Source: Bacillus safensis FO-36b
GTDB taxonomy: Bacteria > Bacillota > Bacilli > Bacillales > Bacillaceae
NCBI RefSeq assembly: GCF_000691165.1
Contig: NZ_ASJD01000001.1
Span: 186,001 to 250,000, forward strand
DNA: 64,000 nt
Reading direction: 5' to 3'
Shown here: one piece after another, positions 48,884 to 58,817 of the stretch
Numbering within the stretch: the stretch's first letter is position 1
Layout of the letters: each line of letters starts with the position of its first letter
The notes under the pieces: model-generated
The model's input: the letters and a program-made list of their open reading frames with translations, nothing else
What the model was told of the DNA's origin: nothing
Database searches by the model: none
Translations under genes and position numbers: made by a program

Positions 48884-49545
48884 TGAGAAACCCATGCAAC
48901 TTTTTTATTGTTCTCTGATTATAGAGTATTAGCAGCAAAAAATAGTAAAAATGATAAAGTGTTGGCCGACTTGCAATAAGAAACCGTTTTTTTTGGATAA
49001 ATGTTGATGGATATTCGAAAAAATATTCTTCTTATCGATAAAAAGTTAAAAGCACTAAAGAATGATATGAAGTTTGTTGATCAAATGCCAATGTCATTAA
49101 CTTTGTCAGTTATGAAATAGGACTACCTAATTTTTGTATAATAGAGTATAATAAATATATAAATTTTATAATTTTAAATTATTCGAGGGAAGTGAACAGT
49201 GCTTTCCGATTTAAGAGAAATAATCGAGGAAATGTATATCATCGCCGAAACACTAAGAGAAAAACGAAGTATCTGACCATTGCTGAGTGGAAGGTCGATG
49301 TGGGGGTTAGATTGATTTTGTCTTCATTGGGGCAAAAGCAGAAAAGAAAATGCATCCGGGGTCATTAGATACCCAAAAAAGTTTATGCAGGCATCCAAAT
49401 TAACTGGGTGTCTTTTTATAGTAAAGATTTAAGCTGTTTATTGATTTGCTGTAAGGTTGATAATAGTGCCTCTACTTAAATATTTACCGAATTTTCCAAA
49501 TAAGATATATTAATAATTAGGACAATAATTTTAGGAGTGAATATA
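48884..49545. other. AT-rich intergenic stretch with degenerate sequence
   Basis: No intact gene. A ribosome-binding-like GAGGGAAG and GTG at about 49199 open only a 28-codon frame. A terminator hairpin (AGGCATCCA with TGGGTGTCT, then TTTTT) lies at 49389-49418 and may mark the end of a lost gene. Confidence 0.4.
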
Positions 49546-50457
49546 TTGAAAGTAATAACAAGAGGTGCTCATGCACATGAATACAGTGAATTCTTTCAAA
49601 GAAGCATGAGGCCGATATTATCTAAAAAAAAGCCACCTCGTAAGATATATCATTACACAGATATATATGGTTTTAAGGGAATTCTAGAAAATAACTCATT
49701 TTGGATTTCTCATATTGATTTTTTAAATGACAAGACAGAAATTAAGTATACATTTAATTTAAGCCAAGAAATTTTGCTTTCTTTATGTAAAGATGAAGGT
49801 TTAAATGAGATTAGAACTAAAATGATTATGAATATATATGAATTATTAATCGATATGTATTTTGTTCAGAATAAAAAGAATTACTACTCTCTTTCATTTT
49901 GTATTAATCCAGATTCAAATTTACTATGGTCAAATTATTCACAAAATGATGGATATTGTATTATGTTTGATTATGAAAATTTAGTCAAGAGTTTCAAAGA
50001 TACTAATACTTATTTGCTGGCTTCTTATGTAAATTATGATGTTGATGATCAAAAAACTATTTTGAAATCATTATTAAAAAAAGTATTCAATATTTTAAAG
50101 AATGATGAAATGACGGATGAAGTGTCGAATACCTTAATACATTTATCTTCTGCTTTAGAGCTAATACATATGGTTTCTATTTTTTTTAAAGATGAGTGCT
50201 TTGCTCAAGAAGAAGAGTTTAGAATTGCTTTGCATACAGTTGGAAATGATGAAACTTACCAATGTAGAATATCAAGTGGAACTTTTATTCCTTATATTGA
50301 AAGAAAATTTCATAAAGATGTAGTTTCAGGTGTTACTATTGGACCAAAGAACAATATGGATATTAATTTAGAGGGGCTTCGTAAATTTCTCGAATTAAAA
50401 GAAATTGATATTTCCCCTGATGAGATCAAGAAATCACGAATCCCATATCGATTTTAA
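49546..50457 (+). CDS. DUF2971 protein
   Basis: The 303-residue soluble protein has the DUF2971 order: IYHYTDIYGFKGILENNSFW, then ISHIDFLNDKTEI, then YYSLSFCINPDSNLLWSNYS and GYCIMFDY. The function of the family is not established; it is found mainly in accessory regions. TTG 49546 is preferred because TAGGAG lies eight bases upstream; GTG 49537 overlaps that site. It is strongly AT-rich with a codon bias unlike the flanking core genes, so horizontal acquisition is likely. It stands alone. Confidence 0.75.
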   Translation: MKVITRGAHAHEYSEFFQRSMRPILSKKKPPRKIYHYTDIYGFKGILENNSFWISHIDFLNDKTEIKYTFNLSQEILLSLCKDEGLNEIRTKMIMNIYELLIDMYFVQNKKNYYSLSFCINPDSNLLWSNYSQNDGYCIMFDYENLVKSFKDTNTYLLASYVNYDVDDQKTILKSLLKKVFNILKNDEMTDEVSNTLIHLSSALELIHMVSIFFKDECFAQEEEFRIALHTVGNDETYQCRISSGTFIPYIERKFHKDVVSGVTIGPKNNMDINLEGLRKFLELKEIDISPDEIKKSRIPYRF

Positions 50458-50856
50458 TAGTACTAATTTATTTTGCTATAAATAAGTTTTGAATCCTATC
50501 TTAAGTATAGGTTCACTTTTTAAGCAGTGACCACTTATTTGAGAATGATTTGTTTGAAAGGGAAAATGTCAAGCGCATTCGATATGACTAAAAGCCCGTA
50601 GTTGGCCATAATTATAGAAATGGATTATTGGTAGTCTATTTGGAGAACAATATATATGGATATTACATAAGATTTAGGGATATATACGTTTAGTTATTAT
50701 GAAATTAATTTTTAAACAGATTCACATGAAATAGATAATGAGTAATAAATATATTGAAACATAAAGAAGAGCACGGCTACTTAAATTTAATCGCTCTTCT
50801 TTTTTGTTAAATGGATTGAGAATGTTAAAAGTCGATACAGCCTTTCTTAATTCAAT
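50458..50856. other. Intergenic stretch between DUF2971 and VOC genes
   Basis: No gene is supported. A hairpin with arms AAGAAGAGC and GCTCTTCTT lies at 50764-50802 with T on the right. It can terminate rightward transcription and, less well, the leftward VOC gene. Confidence 0.5.
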
Positions 50857-51252
50857 TCAAGGTGCCACCAATTCAACTTTCATTCTATCAGGATCTTCAA
50901 AATAAGCAGCGTAATGTTTATCGCCGCCTGCGAAGGGGTGTGTATCGGTATAAAGAATTTTAACACCCATGCTTTTTAACTTTTCAGTCATATCATCTAC
51001 TTGCTGCCGGGAACTGGCATGAAAAGCCAGGTGGTTTAGACCTGACCTGCGTCTATGATAGGGTATGCCCATAAATCGTTTCTCCGTTTGTACGAAAACG
51101 ATATAAGTTTCTCCCAATTTCCAACTTCGACCGCTTTCCCAGGTTTGATACGGCTCGTAGCCTAACTCCTCTAAAAACCACCCCCAAAAAATAATCGAAT
51201 TCTTTAAATTCGAAACATTTAGTTCAATATGATGAATCAGTCCTTTTGACAA
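50857..51252 (-). CDS. VOC-superfamily (glyoxalase/dioxygenase-like) protein
   Basis: The 131-residue single-module protein has the VOC pattern LIHHIELNVSNLKNSIIFW, the second metal-type His in GLNHLAFHASS, and Glu in DPDRMKVELVAP. This gives a plausible H-H-E metal site. It may detoxify an electrophile or an antibiotic; the substrate cannot be read from sequence. On the reverse strand TTG at 51252 follows GGGGG at workable spacing and gives the family start MSKGLIHHIEL; ATG 51267 lacks a ribosome-binding site. Confidence 0.75.
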   Translation of the reverse strand: MSKGLIHHIELNVSNLKNSIIFWGWFLEELGYEPYQTWESGRSWKLGETYIVFVQTEKRFMGIPYHRRRSGLNHLAFHASSRQQVDDMTEKLKSMGVKILYTDTHPFAGGDKHYAAYFEDPDRMKVELVAP

Positions 51253-51530
51253 TAGAAGAACCCCCATTTAGAAGATTAATTATTATATGACTTAATGTAA
51301 CTTAATTCAGATGAATATGGAACTCTATTTAATGGTTTAACTGTTAATGAATAAATCTAAAGAAGAATATGCTGCTTCTCGACAGCTTTCAGCAATTTTA
51401 AGGCAAATTTAAGATCGAATTTCATTTCAAATACATTAAATCTTTGTTACAATAAGACAGCTTTGCTCAAAAGAGACGTTCCAAGGTTCGACATTTTTTT
51501 AGCATTTCTTAAAATTTTTATGGTTTGATA

Positions 51531-51557
51531 TGAAACTCTTTGAATGAGTCATGCGTC
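51531..51557 (+). promoter_or_regulatory. ECF-sigma promoter of dltXABCD
   Basis: TGAAAC (51531-51536), 17 bp, then CGTC (51554-51557) matches the SigX/SigM/SigV group. B. subtilis dlt is known to be transcribed by SigX and related ECF factors. The remaining 51253-51530 stretch is AT-rich and holds no gene. Confidence 0.8.
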
Positions 51558-51590
51558 TCTATAAGTGTCAAAAGAAAAGAGGTTATCAAT

Positions 51591-51734
51591 ATGCTATTCA
51601 AAAAGCTATCAGAAAATAAGTCTGTAAAATGGATAGGATATACAAGCTTTTACTTACTTATTTTGCTATTATTGTTCTTTATTTACGGATTCCACACAGC
51701 AAATACGGGATCATTCATTTACAACGATTTTTAA
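51591..51734 (+). CDS. dltX: Teichoic acid D-Ala incorporation protein DltX
   Basis: The 47-residue membrane peptide has one helix (ISFYLLILLLLFFIYG-type segment at about 17-32) and the conserved C-terminal FIYNDF that ends DltX proteins. ATG 51591 follows AGAGG; the longer frame from 51540 starts within the promoter and is rejected. In current models DltX helps pass D-Ala from DltC through DltB to teichoic acids outside the cell. Confidence 0.92.
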   Translation: MLFKKLSENKSVKWIGYTSFYLLILLLLFFIYGFHTANTGSFIYNDF

Positions 51735-51748
51735 TTGGAGATTAAATT

Positions 51749-53254
51749 ATGAAACTATTACAAACGATTCATGAATACCAGCAAACGAAACCAACACAGC
51801 CAGCATTTGTTTCTCAACATGCATCGATCACATATGATGAGCTTTGGCATTTATCAGACCAAATGGCTGGTGCGATCGATGCAGTCGCAGCTGGCAGTGA
51901 ACCTGTCATTGTATACGGTCATATGGAGCCAGAGATGCTGATTTCTTTCTTAGGCAGTGTGAAATCAGGCAGACCGTATATTCCGGTCGATATCTCAATA
52001 CCTGTCGAGCGTATCGTCTCAATTATTGAAAGCTCAAAAGCCAGTCTATTGATTTGTGCAAATGAGCAGAATGTATTAGATGTAGAAGAGCACATTGAAG
52101 TGAAGAGTGCGGCATCGCTTTTAGCACTTGAAAAAGAAGCACCGCCATCCACGCAGTGGGTTCAACAAGATGATGTTTTTTACATCATTTATACGTCTGG
52201 CAGTACCGGAAAACCGAAAGGCGTTCAGGTAACAGCCAATAATTTAGAAAGCTTTACAGATTGGATGTGCCGTGACTTCCCAATTGGTGAGGGACGCACA
52301 TTCTTAAATCAAGCACCATTTTCTTTTGACTTATCAGTGATGGATCTTTATCCAGCGCTTCAATCAGGCGGCACGCTTTACTGTTTAGTAAAAGATCTCG
52401 TCAATAAGCCAAAGGATATGTTTGCAGCACTTGGTCAATCTGACGTTGAAGTGTGGACATCAACACCTTCTTTTGTGCAAATGTGCTTAATGGACCCTTC
52501 CTTTACAGGGGAGCTTTTACCTGAGCTGAAAGTTTTCTTGTTCTGCGGTGAGGCGCTTCCTGTAGCTGTAGCAAGTGCACTTCTGGAGCGTTTTCCAAAG
52601 GCGCAGGTCTTTAATACGTATGGTCCGACTGAAGCAACTGTTGCGATCACATCAATTGAAGTCACGCAGGCGATTCTTGATCAGCACGATTCTTTACCAG
52701 TCGGCTATGCCAAACCTGATACAGACATCGTCATTTTAGATGAAGAAGGCAAGACACTTCCTGATGGTGAAAAAGGGGAAATTGTCATCGTGGGCCCAAG
52801 CGTCACGAGAGGCTACTTAGGTGAACAAGCCTTAACGGATAAAGTGTTCTTTGAATACGAGGGACGCCCTGCTTACCGTACAGGTGACGCAGGTGTGGCG
52901 CAGGATGGATTAATTACGTGCCATGGCCGTCTCGACTATCAAATTAAGCTTCATGGATATCGGATGGAGCTTGAAGAAATTGAATATCATGTGAGCGAGA
53001 CAACCTATGTCAATGCTTGTGTGATTGTGCCATTCCAGCCAAACGGTCATGTCGAGTACTTGATTGCAGCGATTGTTCCAGCAGCTCATCCATTTGAAAA
53101 AGAGTATCAGCTGACAAGTGCGATTAAGAAGGAAATGGCGGATTCACTGCCAGCGTACATGATTCCAAGAAAATTTGTGTATCTTGAGCAGCTGTACATG
53201 ACGCCAAACGGGAAGGTTGACCGTAAGAGAATCGCGAAAGAGGTTCTTCTATGA
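51749..53254 (+). CDS. dltA: D-alanine--D-alanyl carrier protein ligase
   Basis: The 501-residue adenylation enzyme has the P-loop [17 protein letters not shown], the A5 motif [19 protein letters not shown] and the C-terminal catalytic Lys in [10 protein letters not shown]. It activates D-Ala and loads it on the DltC phosphopantetheine. It overlaps dltB by 4 bp. Confidence 0.96.
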   Translation: MKLLQTIHEYQQTKPTQPAFVSQHASITYDELWHLSDQMAGAIDAVAAGSEPVIVYGHMEPEMLISFLGSVKSGRPYIPVDISIPVERIVSIIESSKASLLICANEQNVLDVEEHIEVKSAASLLALEKEAPPSTQWVQQDDVFYIIYTSGSTGKPKGVQVTANNLESFTDWMCRDFPIGEGRTFLNQAPFSFDLSVMDLYPALQSGGTLYCLVKDLVNKPKDMFAALGQSDVEVWTSTPSFVQMCLMDPSFTGELLPELKVFLFCGEALPVAVASALLERFPKAQVFNTYGPTEATVAITSIEVTQAILDQHDSLPVGYAKPDTDIVILDEEGKTLPDGEKGEIVIVGPSVTRGYLGEQALTDKVFFEYEGRPAYRTGDAGVAQDGLITCHGRLDYQIKLHGYRMELEEIEYHVSETTYVNACVIVPFQPNGHVEYLIAAIVPAAHPFEKEYQLTSAIKKEMADSLPAYMIPRKFVYLEQLYMTPNGKVDRKRIAKEVLL

Positions 53255-54435
53255 TTCCGTTTAGTTCATTCTTTTTCTTCATTCTAATTGGTATTCTTCT
53301 TTTGCCGACGATCATTCTTGGTCTTCGCGGCAAAAGAATGCAGGGCTACAACATGTTTGCAACGGTGGTGGCGCTGGCACTTATTTTCTCAAAGGATGCC
53401 CATGGCGCGCTGCTGCTCTTCTTGTTCACGGTGTGGCAAGTCTTCATCATCCGCCTGTACCTTGCATATCGGTTAAAGGCGAATCAGGCATCTGTTTTCT
53501 ATGCAGCAGTGGTGGCATCTATTTTGCCGCTTGTGCTGTCAAAGATTTTACCGTTCTTTTTAACTCATCAGCCGCACCAGCCGGCGCCAATGAACTGGCT
53601 GAGCTTTTTGGGAATCTCATACTTAACATTTAAAGGTGTTCAGTTAATTATCGAGACAAGAGACGGCTTGATTAAGAAGAAAATTCCGATTCACCGTTTG
53701 GTCTATTTCATTGTCTTTTTCCCGACGATTTCATCAGGTCCGATTGACCGTTACCGCCGATTTGAAAAGGATATGGATACGCCGCCTGAAAAAGAAGCAT
53801 ACAGTGATCTTCTATATGCCGGTATTCATAAAATTTTTATTGGCTTCTTATATAAGTTCATTATTGGCTATCTGATTCACACATATATTCTGATGAATAT
53901 CCATCACATTAGCAGCAGTCACTTTGTTCAGCAGTTAACATATATGTATGCTTACAGCATGTATTTGTTCTTTGACTTTGCTGGATATACAGCATTTGCT
54001 GTAGGTGTGAGTTATATGATGGGGATTAAATCACCAGAGAACTTTAATAAACCGTTTATCAGCCGAAACATTAAAGACTTCTGGAATCGCTGGCACATGT
54101 CCCTGTCCTTCTGGTTCAGAGACTACGTGTTTATGAGATTTGTGTTCTTTATGACTAAAAAGAAGTGGATCAAGAACCGAATGGCTGTATCAAACATTGG
54201 GTACTTTGTCCTATTTCTATTGATGGGTGCTTGGCATGGTCTTGCCCTTCAATATATTATTTACGGACTATATCATGCAGTTGTCATGTCCGGTTACAAT
54301 TTATTTGAGAAATGGAATAAAAAGCACAAGTGGTGGCCGGATAATAAGGTCACAATGGTTGTGTCGATCATTATTACATTCCATGTGATTTGTTTCGGAT
54401 TTTATATTTTTTCAGGAAAACCATTTCATCATTAA
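53251..54435 (+). CDS. dltB: D-alanyl transfer protein DltB (MBOAT)
   Basis: The 394-residue polytopic MBOAT acyltransferase has the active His in [13 protein letters not shown] and the upstream motif [20 protein letters not shown]. It moves D-Ala across the membrane with DltC, DltX and DltD. It starts within the last codons of dltA. Confidence 0.96.
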   Translation: MIPFSSFFFFILIGILLLPTIILGLRGKRMQGYNMFATVVALALIFSKDAHGALLLFLFTVWQVFIIRLYLAYRLKANQASVFYAAVVASILPLVLSKILPFFLTHQPHQPAPMNWLSFLGISYLTFKGVQLIIETRDGLIKKKIPIHRLVYFIVFFPTISSGPIDRYRRFEKDMDTPPEKEAYSDLLYAGIHKIFIGFLYKFIIGYLIHTYILMNIHHISSSHFVQQLTYMYAYSMYLFFDFAGYTAFAVGVSYMMGIKSPENFNKPFISRNIKDFWNRWHMSLSFWFRDYVFMRFVFFMTKKKWIKNRMAVSNIGYFVLFLLMGAWHGLALQYIIYGLYHAVVMSGYNLFEKWNKKHKWWPDNKVTMVVSIIITFHVICFGFYIFSGKPFHH

Positions 54436-54456
54436 TGATTAAGGGAGTAGAAAATT

Positions 54457-54693
54457 ATGGAATTTAAAAATCAAGTATACGGTATTATTGCAGAGGTTTG
54501 TCAGGATGACGTTGTGAAAGAAAATCCAGAGATTGCGATTTTTGAAGAAGGTCTTCTTGATTCATTTGGTACAGTAGAACTGCTTATGGCAATTGAAAGT
54601 CAACTCGGAATCACTGTTCCGATTACAGAATTCGATCGTGATGTGTGGGATACGCCGAATCATATTGCTGAGCAGCTGGCAGAGATGAAGTAA
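54457..54693 (+). CDS. dltC: D-alanyl carrier protein
   Basis: The 78-residue carrier protein has the phosphopantetheine Ser in EEGLLDSFGTVELL. The ribosome-binding site is AAGGGAG. Its stop overlaps the dltD start (TAATG). Confidence 0.96.
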   Translation: MEFKNQVYGIIAEVCQDDVVKENPEIAIFEEGLLDSFGTVELLMAIESQLGITVPITEFDRDVWDTPNHIAEQLAEMK

Positions 54694-55859
54694 TGAAAAA
54701 GCGTTTTTTTGGGCCGCTTATTTTAGCGGCTGTTCTATTCATTGGTGTTCTTCTTGTACCAAATGCATGGCTCTCACACCTGATCCCAAAAGACAAATTA
54801 CAAAAGTCAGCCACAGAATTAGATCCAGGGATGTTTCAAGGGCTCTATTTACAAGATGAAATGCTAAAAGATCCAACTTATTTGCCGATCTATGGATCTT
54901 CTGAACTATCACGTTTTGATCCATATCACCCTTCGAATTTCTTTCATGAGAATCCTCAAGGGTTTACACCTTATCTTATTGGAAAAGGTGGATCGCAATC
55001 ATTAATTCATGCGATGAACTTCGCAGCGCATATGGATGAATTAAAAGGGAAGAAGCTTGTATTTATCGTGTCTCCGCAGTGGTTTGTGAAATGGGGATCT
55101 GACGAGAATCACTTTGCACCTAACTATTCAGCGCTTCAAGCGCTGAATCTCGCCTATAATAAAGAAATTGATCCAACTGTGAAAAAAGAACTGATTAAAA
55201 GAATCATGAAGTTTAAAGCAGTCAAAAACGACATGGTGATTACAGAGCTTTTTAAAGCAGAGCTATCTGGGAACAAGTTCGCTTATGGCGCGATTTCTCC
55301 TATTGCGAAAATGTATTATGGTATGCTTCAAAAGAAAGACATGTACTATACGATTGGATCGGGGCATGCGCGCAAGCTTCAACCGTCTCCTTCAGTCAAA
55401 GGAAAAACATGGGCTGAGCTTGAAAAAGAAGCGAGCATTTTTGGTGCGAAAAGAGCAGGGGACAACCCGTTTTATATTAACCAAAAACTGTTTGACCACA
55501 AGCTGAAACCGATTATGAAAAAGATGAAGGATTCCCGTGAAGGTCATTCTTATGCGGAATCACCAGAATACAAAGATTTTCAAATCATGCTGGATATTTT
55601 AAAACAGGCAGGGGCGAAGCCTTTGTTTGTGACGATTCCTGTCAACGGAAAGTGGTATGATTACACCGGTTTTCCGAAAGAAGGCCGTACAGGTTATTAT
55701 GAAAAAATCAATCGTCAAATTCGAGATAATGGGTATGAAGTCGCGGATTTGACTAAGCATGAGTACGATCCATATTTCTTTAAAGATACGATTCATGTGT
55801 CTTATAAAGGATGGGTGTACATCGATAAGGCAATTGAAAAGTTTTACAAAGAGCAGTAG
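54693..55859 (+). CDS. dltD: D-alanyl-lipoteichoic acid transfer protein DltD
   Basis: The 388-residue protein has an N-terminal signal anchor (FGPLILAAVLFIGVLLVP) and a large extracytoplasmic SGNH-like domain with catalytic Ser in IYGSSELSRFDP and the late Asp/His in DTIHVSYKGW. It completes transfer of D-Ala to teichoic acid. No dltE follows; a terminator ends the operon. Confidence 0.95.
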   Translation: MKKRFFGPLILAAVLFIGVLLVPNAWLSHLIPKDKLQKSATELDPGMFQGLYLQDEMLKDPTYLPIYGSSELSRFDPYHPSNFFHENPQGFTPYLIGKGGSQSLIHAMNFAAHMDELKGKKLVFIVSPQWFVKWGSDENHFAPNYSALQALNLAYNKEIDPTVKKELIKRIMKFKAVKNDMVITELFKAELSGNKFAYGAISPIAKMYYGMLQKKDMYYTIGSGHARKLQPSPSVKGKTWAELEKEASIFGAKRAGDNPFYINQKLFDHKLKPIMKKMKDSREGHSYAESPEYKDFQIMLDILKQAGAKPLFVTIPVNGKWYDYTGFPKEGRTGYYEKINRQIRDNGYEVADLTKHEYDPYFFKDTIHVSYKGWVYIDKAIEKFYKEQ

Positions 55860-55862
55860 AAT

Positions 55863-55887
55863 GCAGCAGCTTTCTGCTGCTTTTTGT
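55863..55887 (+). terminator. Terminator of dltXABCD
   Basis: GCAGCAG pairs with CTGCTGC, followed by TTTTTG. Confidence 0.8.
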
Positions 55888-55954
55888 TTGTCGAATCAGC
55901 GGATATCTTGTATAACTGAGGGAAAAGGGCTATGCTGTAGATGGAGGCGATATG

Positions 55955-56374
55955 ATGAATCGTTCTGAGAAAAAAGAACTATTAAAGCGTTCAAAGAAGC
56001 ATTTTAATGATCATGCCTTTTGGGAAAAGTTAAAAAAGACGGCACAAAAAGCTGGTGTCTCTCTTGTCTATGCTGTGCTATTACTTTACTATACATTGCA
56101 AAAACCCGAAGTGCCGGTCAAAGCAAAGACCTTGATTATTGGAGCACTCGGCTATTTTATCCTTCCACTTGATCTCATTCCGGATACATTGATTGGCGTC
56201 GGCTACACAGATGATTTAGGAGCCATCACATTTGCTTTGCTTCAAGTAGCGATGTACATTGATGATGATGTGAAAGGGAAAGCAAAAGACAGGCTGTCAA
56301 AATGGTTCGGTGAAAAAACGGATACGTCTCTGATTGATCAAAAGCTTGAGGATGGCGGTATGCCGTCTGCATGA
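55955..56374 (+). CDS. DUF1232 (YkvA-like) membrane protein
   Basis: The 139-residue protein has the DUF1232 core (GALGYFILPLDLIPDTLIGV then GYTDDLGAI) between hydrophobic segments. Two adjacent ATGs at 55952 and 55955 are possible; the second has better spacing from GGAGG. Function unknown. It resembles YkvA of B. subtilis in domain only. Confidence 0.8.
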   Translation: MNRSEKKELLKRSKKHFNDHAFWEKLKKTAQKAGVSLVYAVLLLYYTLQKPEVPVKAKTLIIGALGYFILPLDLIPDTLIGVGYTDDLGAITFALLQVAMYIDDDVKGKAKDRLSKWFGEKTDTSLIDQKLEDGGMPSA

Positions 56375-56376
56375 AG

Positions 56377-56406
56377 AAAAGCCTCCGTTATTGGAGGCTT
56401 TTTTCT
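56377..56406. terminator. Bidirectional terminator
   Basis: AAAAGCCTCC and GGAGGCTTTT form a perfect stem between the convergent DUF1232 and lactonase genes. Confidence 0.85.
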
Positions 56407-57450
56407 TTACCCTAAAAATTTCACGCAAACTGGATGAGGGACGGTAATGTCTGATTGTAAGACAGTGAGACGTCCTGTTTCTTTGTCGCGTTTGTATAAC
56501 ACAAGATTGCTAGATTCTTGGTTTGAACCGACGAGGAATTCTTCTGTTGGATCAAGCACAAAATCTCTAGGCCAGTTTCCTTCAGAAGAAGCAATCTCGA
56601 CTAGGCTTAATTGGCCGTCATCATCTGCTTTAAAAATCGCAATGCTATCATGACCGCGATTTCCTGCATAAACAAATTGTCCGTCTGAAGAGACATGAAT
56701 GGCACTGCCTTGATTGTTCTCTGTAAAATCGCTTGGAATGGTCGCGATTGTTTGGATCTCTTCAAAATGACCATCTTCAAAGTAACGAAGCACAATGACC
56801 TCTGAGCTTAGCTCTGTCATTACATATGCCACAGGTTTCGTTGGGTGGAATGTGATATGACGAGGTCCGCTGCCAGGCTTTGTTTCAAATGTATGAGCAA
56901 GCTCAAGTTTGCCGTCTTCTTTCTTATACGTATAAATTCCATCTGTTCCAAGGTCAACAGCTACTGCAAATTGTTCATCTGGCGTGAGACCCATAAAGTG
57001 AGTGTGCGGTTTTTCCTGACGATCTTCGTTAGGGCCAGTTCCTTCATGCTGCGCCTGTGACAGCGTGCGGATCACTGAGCCATTTTCAGCATCGATTTCA
57101 TACATCTCTGCTGTCCCTTTATGATAGTTCGCTGTATACGCCGTTTTCGTTTGACTGTCCACGCTGACGTGGCAAGGAGAAGCTCCATCGGCAAGCTCTT
57201 GGTTGATGAAGTGAAGTCTGCCTGTTGTTGAATCAATTTGATACGCAGCAAGGCCGCCCTGTGATCCTTTTTTCACAACAGCATAAACAAACTTTTGATC
57301 CTCTGACACGGTTAAATATGTAGGATTTTCAAGTTCCGCAGCGACTTCTACTTGCTCAATCTGCTGCTTGTCCGTATTTAATGTAAACGTATAAACGCCT
57401 TTACTGTCTCCCTTAGTATACGTACCGATATAACCTCTGATGTTAGCCAT
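56407..57450 (-). CDS. pgl: Beta-propeller lactonase, 6-phosphogluconolactonase type
   Basis: The 347-residue seven-bladed propeller resembles B. subtilis YkgB/Pgl (GYIGTYTKGDSKGVYTF, QEKPHTHFMGLTPDEQFAVA, GNRGHDSIAIFKADD, EGNWPRDFVLDPTEEFLVGS). It hydrolyses 6-phosphogluconolactone in the oxidative pentose phosphate pathway. On the reverse strand GGAGGG lies upstream of the ATG at 57450. It diverges from ilvE. Confidence 0.88.
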   Translation of the reverse strand: MANIRGYIGTYTKGDSKGVYTFTLNTDKQQIEQVEVAAELENPTYLTVSEDQKFVYAVVKKGSQGGLAAYQIDSTTGRLHFINQELADGASPCHVSVDSQTKTAYTANYHKGTAEMYEIDAENGSVIRTLSQAQHEGTGPNEDRQEKPHTHFMGLTPDEQFAVAVDLGTDGIYTYKKEDGKLELAHTFETKPGSGPRHITFHPTKPVAYVMTELSSEVIVLRYFEDGHFEEIQTIATIPSDFTENNQGSAIHVSSDGQFVYAGNRGHDSIAIFKADDDGQLSLVEIASSEGNWPRDFVLDPTEEFLVGSNQESSNLVLYKRDKETGRLTVLQSDITVPHPVCVKFLG

Positions 57451-57685
57451 GTATTGCCCTCCTTCTATTAGATGCTCTCATTCTATCATAAATTCATAGG
57501 AAAACGCTTTAGAAAGGCATGCCAAAAGAAAAAACAAAGTCAATGAAATCTCACAATATTCATCAAAAATCATGTGAAAAAATATCACAAAAGTTTTCTC
57601 AAAAGAAAAGCGTTCATGTAAAGTAAATAAATTGAAGAAAAAATACAAAAAATTTTAAGTTTTTTCATTCCTTGTCTAGCAAAGG

Positions 57686-57699
57686 TGTAAGCGTATACA
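57686..57699 (+). promoter_or_regulatory. cre site upstream of ilvE-ilv-leu
   Basis: TGTAAGCGTATACA fits the cre consensus at every fixed position. Its centre lies about 90 bp upstream of the expected start, the location from which CcpA activates ilv-leu in B. subtilis. Confidence 0.85.
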
Positions 57700-57745
57700 T
57701 TTAATTTTGATTAGTCTAAATTGTCTAATAATTTTAAAAATGCTG

Positions 57746-57774
57746 TTGACACTGTATGGAAAGCGGCGTAAGAT
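57746..57774 (+). promoter_or_regulatory. Promoter of ilvE-ilvBHC-leu
   Basis: TTGACA at 57746-57751 and TAAGAT at 57769-57774 with a 17-bp spacer. Confidence 0.85.
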
Positions 57775-57883
57775 GGGTTCAACAAAAGCTAAACAAACAC
57801 GCAGTGCAAGCGAGAGACACTTCAATATAAAGTGTCTGAAAATTCAACTACTTTTTGTTTGAAAGAGAGGGTGCTCACTGAAA

Positions 57884-58798
57884 ATGGAAGACCAAAAGGA
57901 ACAGTGGATCTTTTTAAACGATGAACTCGTGAAAAAAGAGGATGCGAAAATTTCAGTTTACGATCATGGCTTCTTATATGGCGACGGTGTGTTCGAAGGG
58001 ATTCGCGTATATAACGGAAATATCTTTCGAATGAAAGAACATTTAGACCGCCTGTATGATTCCGCCAGATCCATTATGCTGAACATTCCATATTCACTTG
58101 AGGAACTCACGGAGAAAATGATTCATACAGTTGAAAGGAACGGACTAAAGGATGCCTATATCCGCCTTGTCGTCTCAAGAGGAGCAGGTGATCTTGGATT
58201 AGATCCTAACAACTGCGGGAGAGCCAATACAGTGATCATTGTAGAGCCGCTGGCCATTTTTCCAAAGCACCTATATGAAACGGGTATCGATATTGTAACT
58301 GTTCCAACAAGACGAAATCGTCCAGATGTCCTTAGCCCAAAAGTGAAATCATTAAATTATTTGAATAACATTCTTGTCCGAATCGAAGCCCATATGGCCG
58401 GTGTGAGTGAAGCGCTGATGCTGAACGATCAAGGGTACGTGGCGGAAGGTTCTGCAGACAACGTGTTTATTTATAAAAAAGGCAAGCTTTATACACCGCC
58501 AGGTTATATCGGCGCACTTGAAGGCATCACAAGAAATGCCATCATGGAGATTGCAGAAGACTTAGGATACGAAGTGAAAGAAGAACCATTCACAAGACAC
58601 GATGTGTATACAGCTGAAGAAGTATTTCTAACAGGAACCGCAGCCGAAGTCATCGCCGTTGTAAAAGTTGACGGCCGTACAATCGGTGAAGGGAAACCTG
58701 GATTCCACACAAACAAACTTCTTGAACAATTCCGCAAGCGAGTAGTTGAAGAAGGAGAAAAAGTCGTTTTTGCAGATGAAAACATTCATGCAAGCTAA
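57884..58798 (+). CDS. ilvE: Branched-chain amino acid aminotransferase (class IV, short IlvE type)
   Basis: The 304-residue class IV PLP enzyme has YDHGFLYGDGVFEGIRVYNG near residue 25, the PLP-lysine in SPKVKSLNYLNNI near residue 155, and the fold-IV EGSADNVFIYKKG and FLTGTAAEV. It makes Val, Leu and Ile from the 2-oxo acids. B. subtilis uses longer enzymes (YbgE, YwaA, about 360 residues) that map elsewhere, so this short IlvE fused to the ilv-leu unit is a lineage difference. The ribosome-binding site GAGAGGGTG is at slightly long spacing. Confidence 0.92.
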   Translation: MEDQKEQWIFLNDELVKKEDAKISVYDHGFLYGDGVFEGIRVYNGNIFRMKEHLDRLYDSARSIMLNIPYSLEELTEKMIHTVERNGLKDAYIRLVVSRGAGDLGLDPNNCGRANTVIIVEPLAIFPKHLYETGIDIVTVPTRRNRPDVLSPKVKSLNYLNNILVRIEAHMAGVSEALMLNDQGYVAEGSADNVFIYKKGKLYTPPGYIGALEGITRNAIMEIAEDLGYEVKEEPFTRHDVYTAEEVFLTGTAAEVIAVVKVDGRTIGEGKPGFHTNKLLEQFRKRVVEEGEKVVFADENIHAS

Positions 58799-58817
58799 AT
58801 AGATATCGATAAACGTT

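Larger units (their letters stand above)
57451..57883. other. Divergent control region pgl / ilvE
   Basis: This 433-bp region is AT-rich and non-coding. The pgl side shows no clear promoter. The ilvE side has a cre and a sigma-A promoter (listed separately). Several A/T-tract stretches such as AATTTTGATTAGTCTAAATT at 57711-57730 could be CodY sites, but no match is good enough to call. Confidence 0.5.

Noticed and set aside
46239-51530. Integrase, transposase or relaxase in the accessory region
   Set aside because: All frames were looked over and no recombinase motif or long enough frame was found.
51540-51590. Longer 64-residue version of dltX
   Set aside because: Its start lies between the -35 and -10 of the ECF promoter; ATG 51591 has a ribosome-binding site and the family length.
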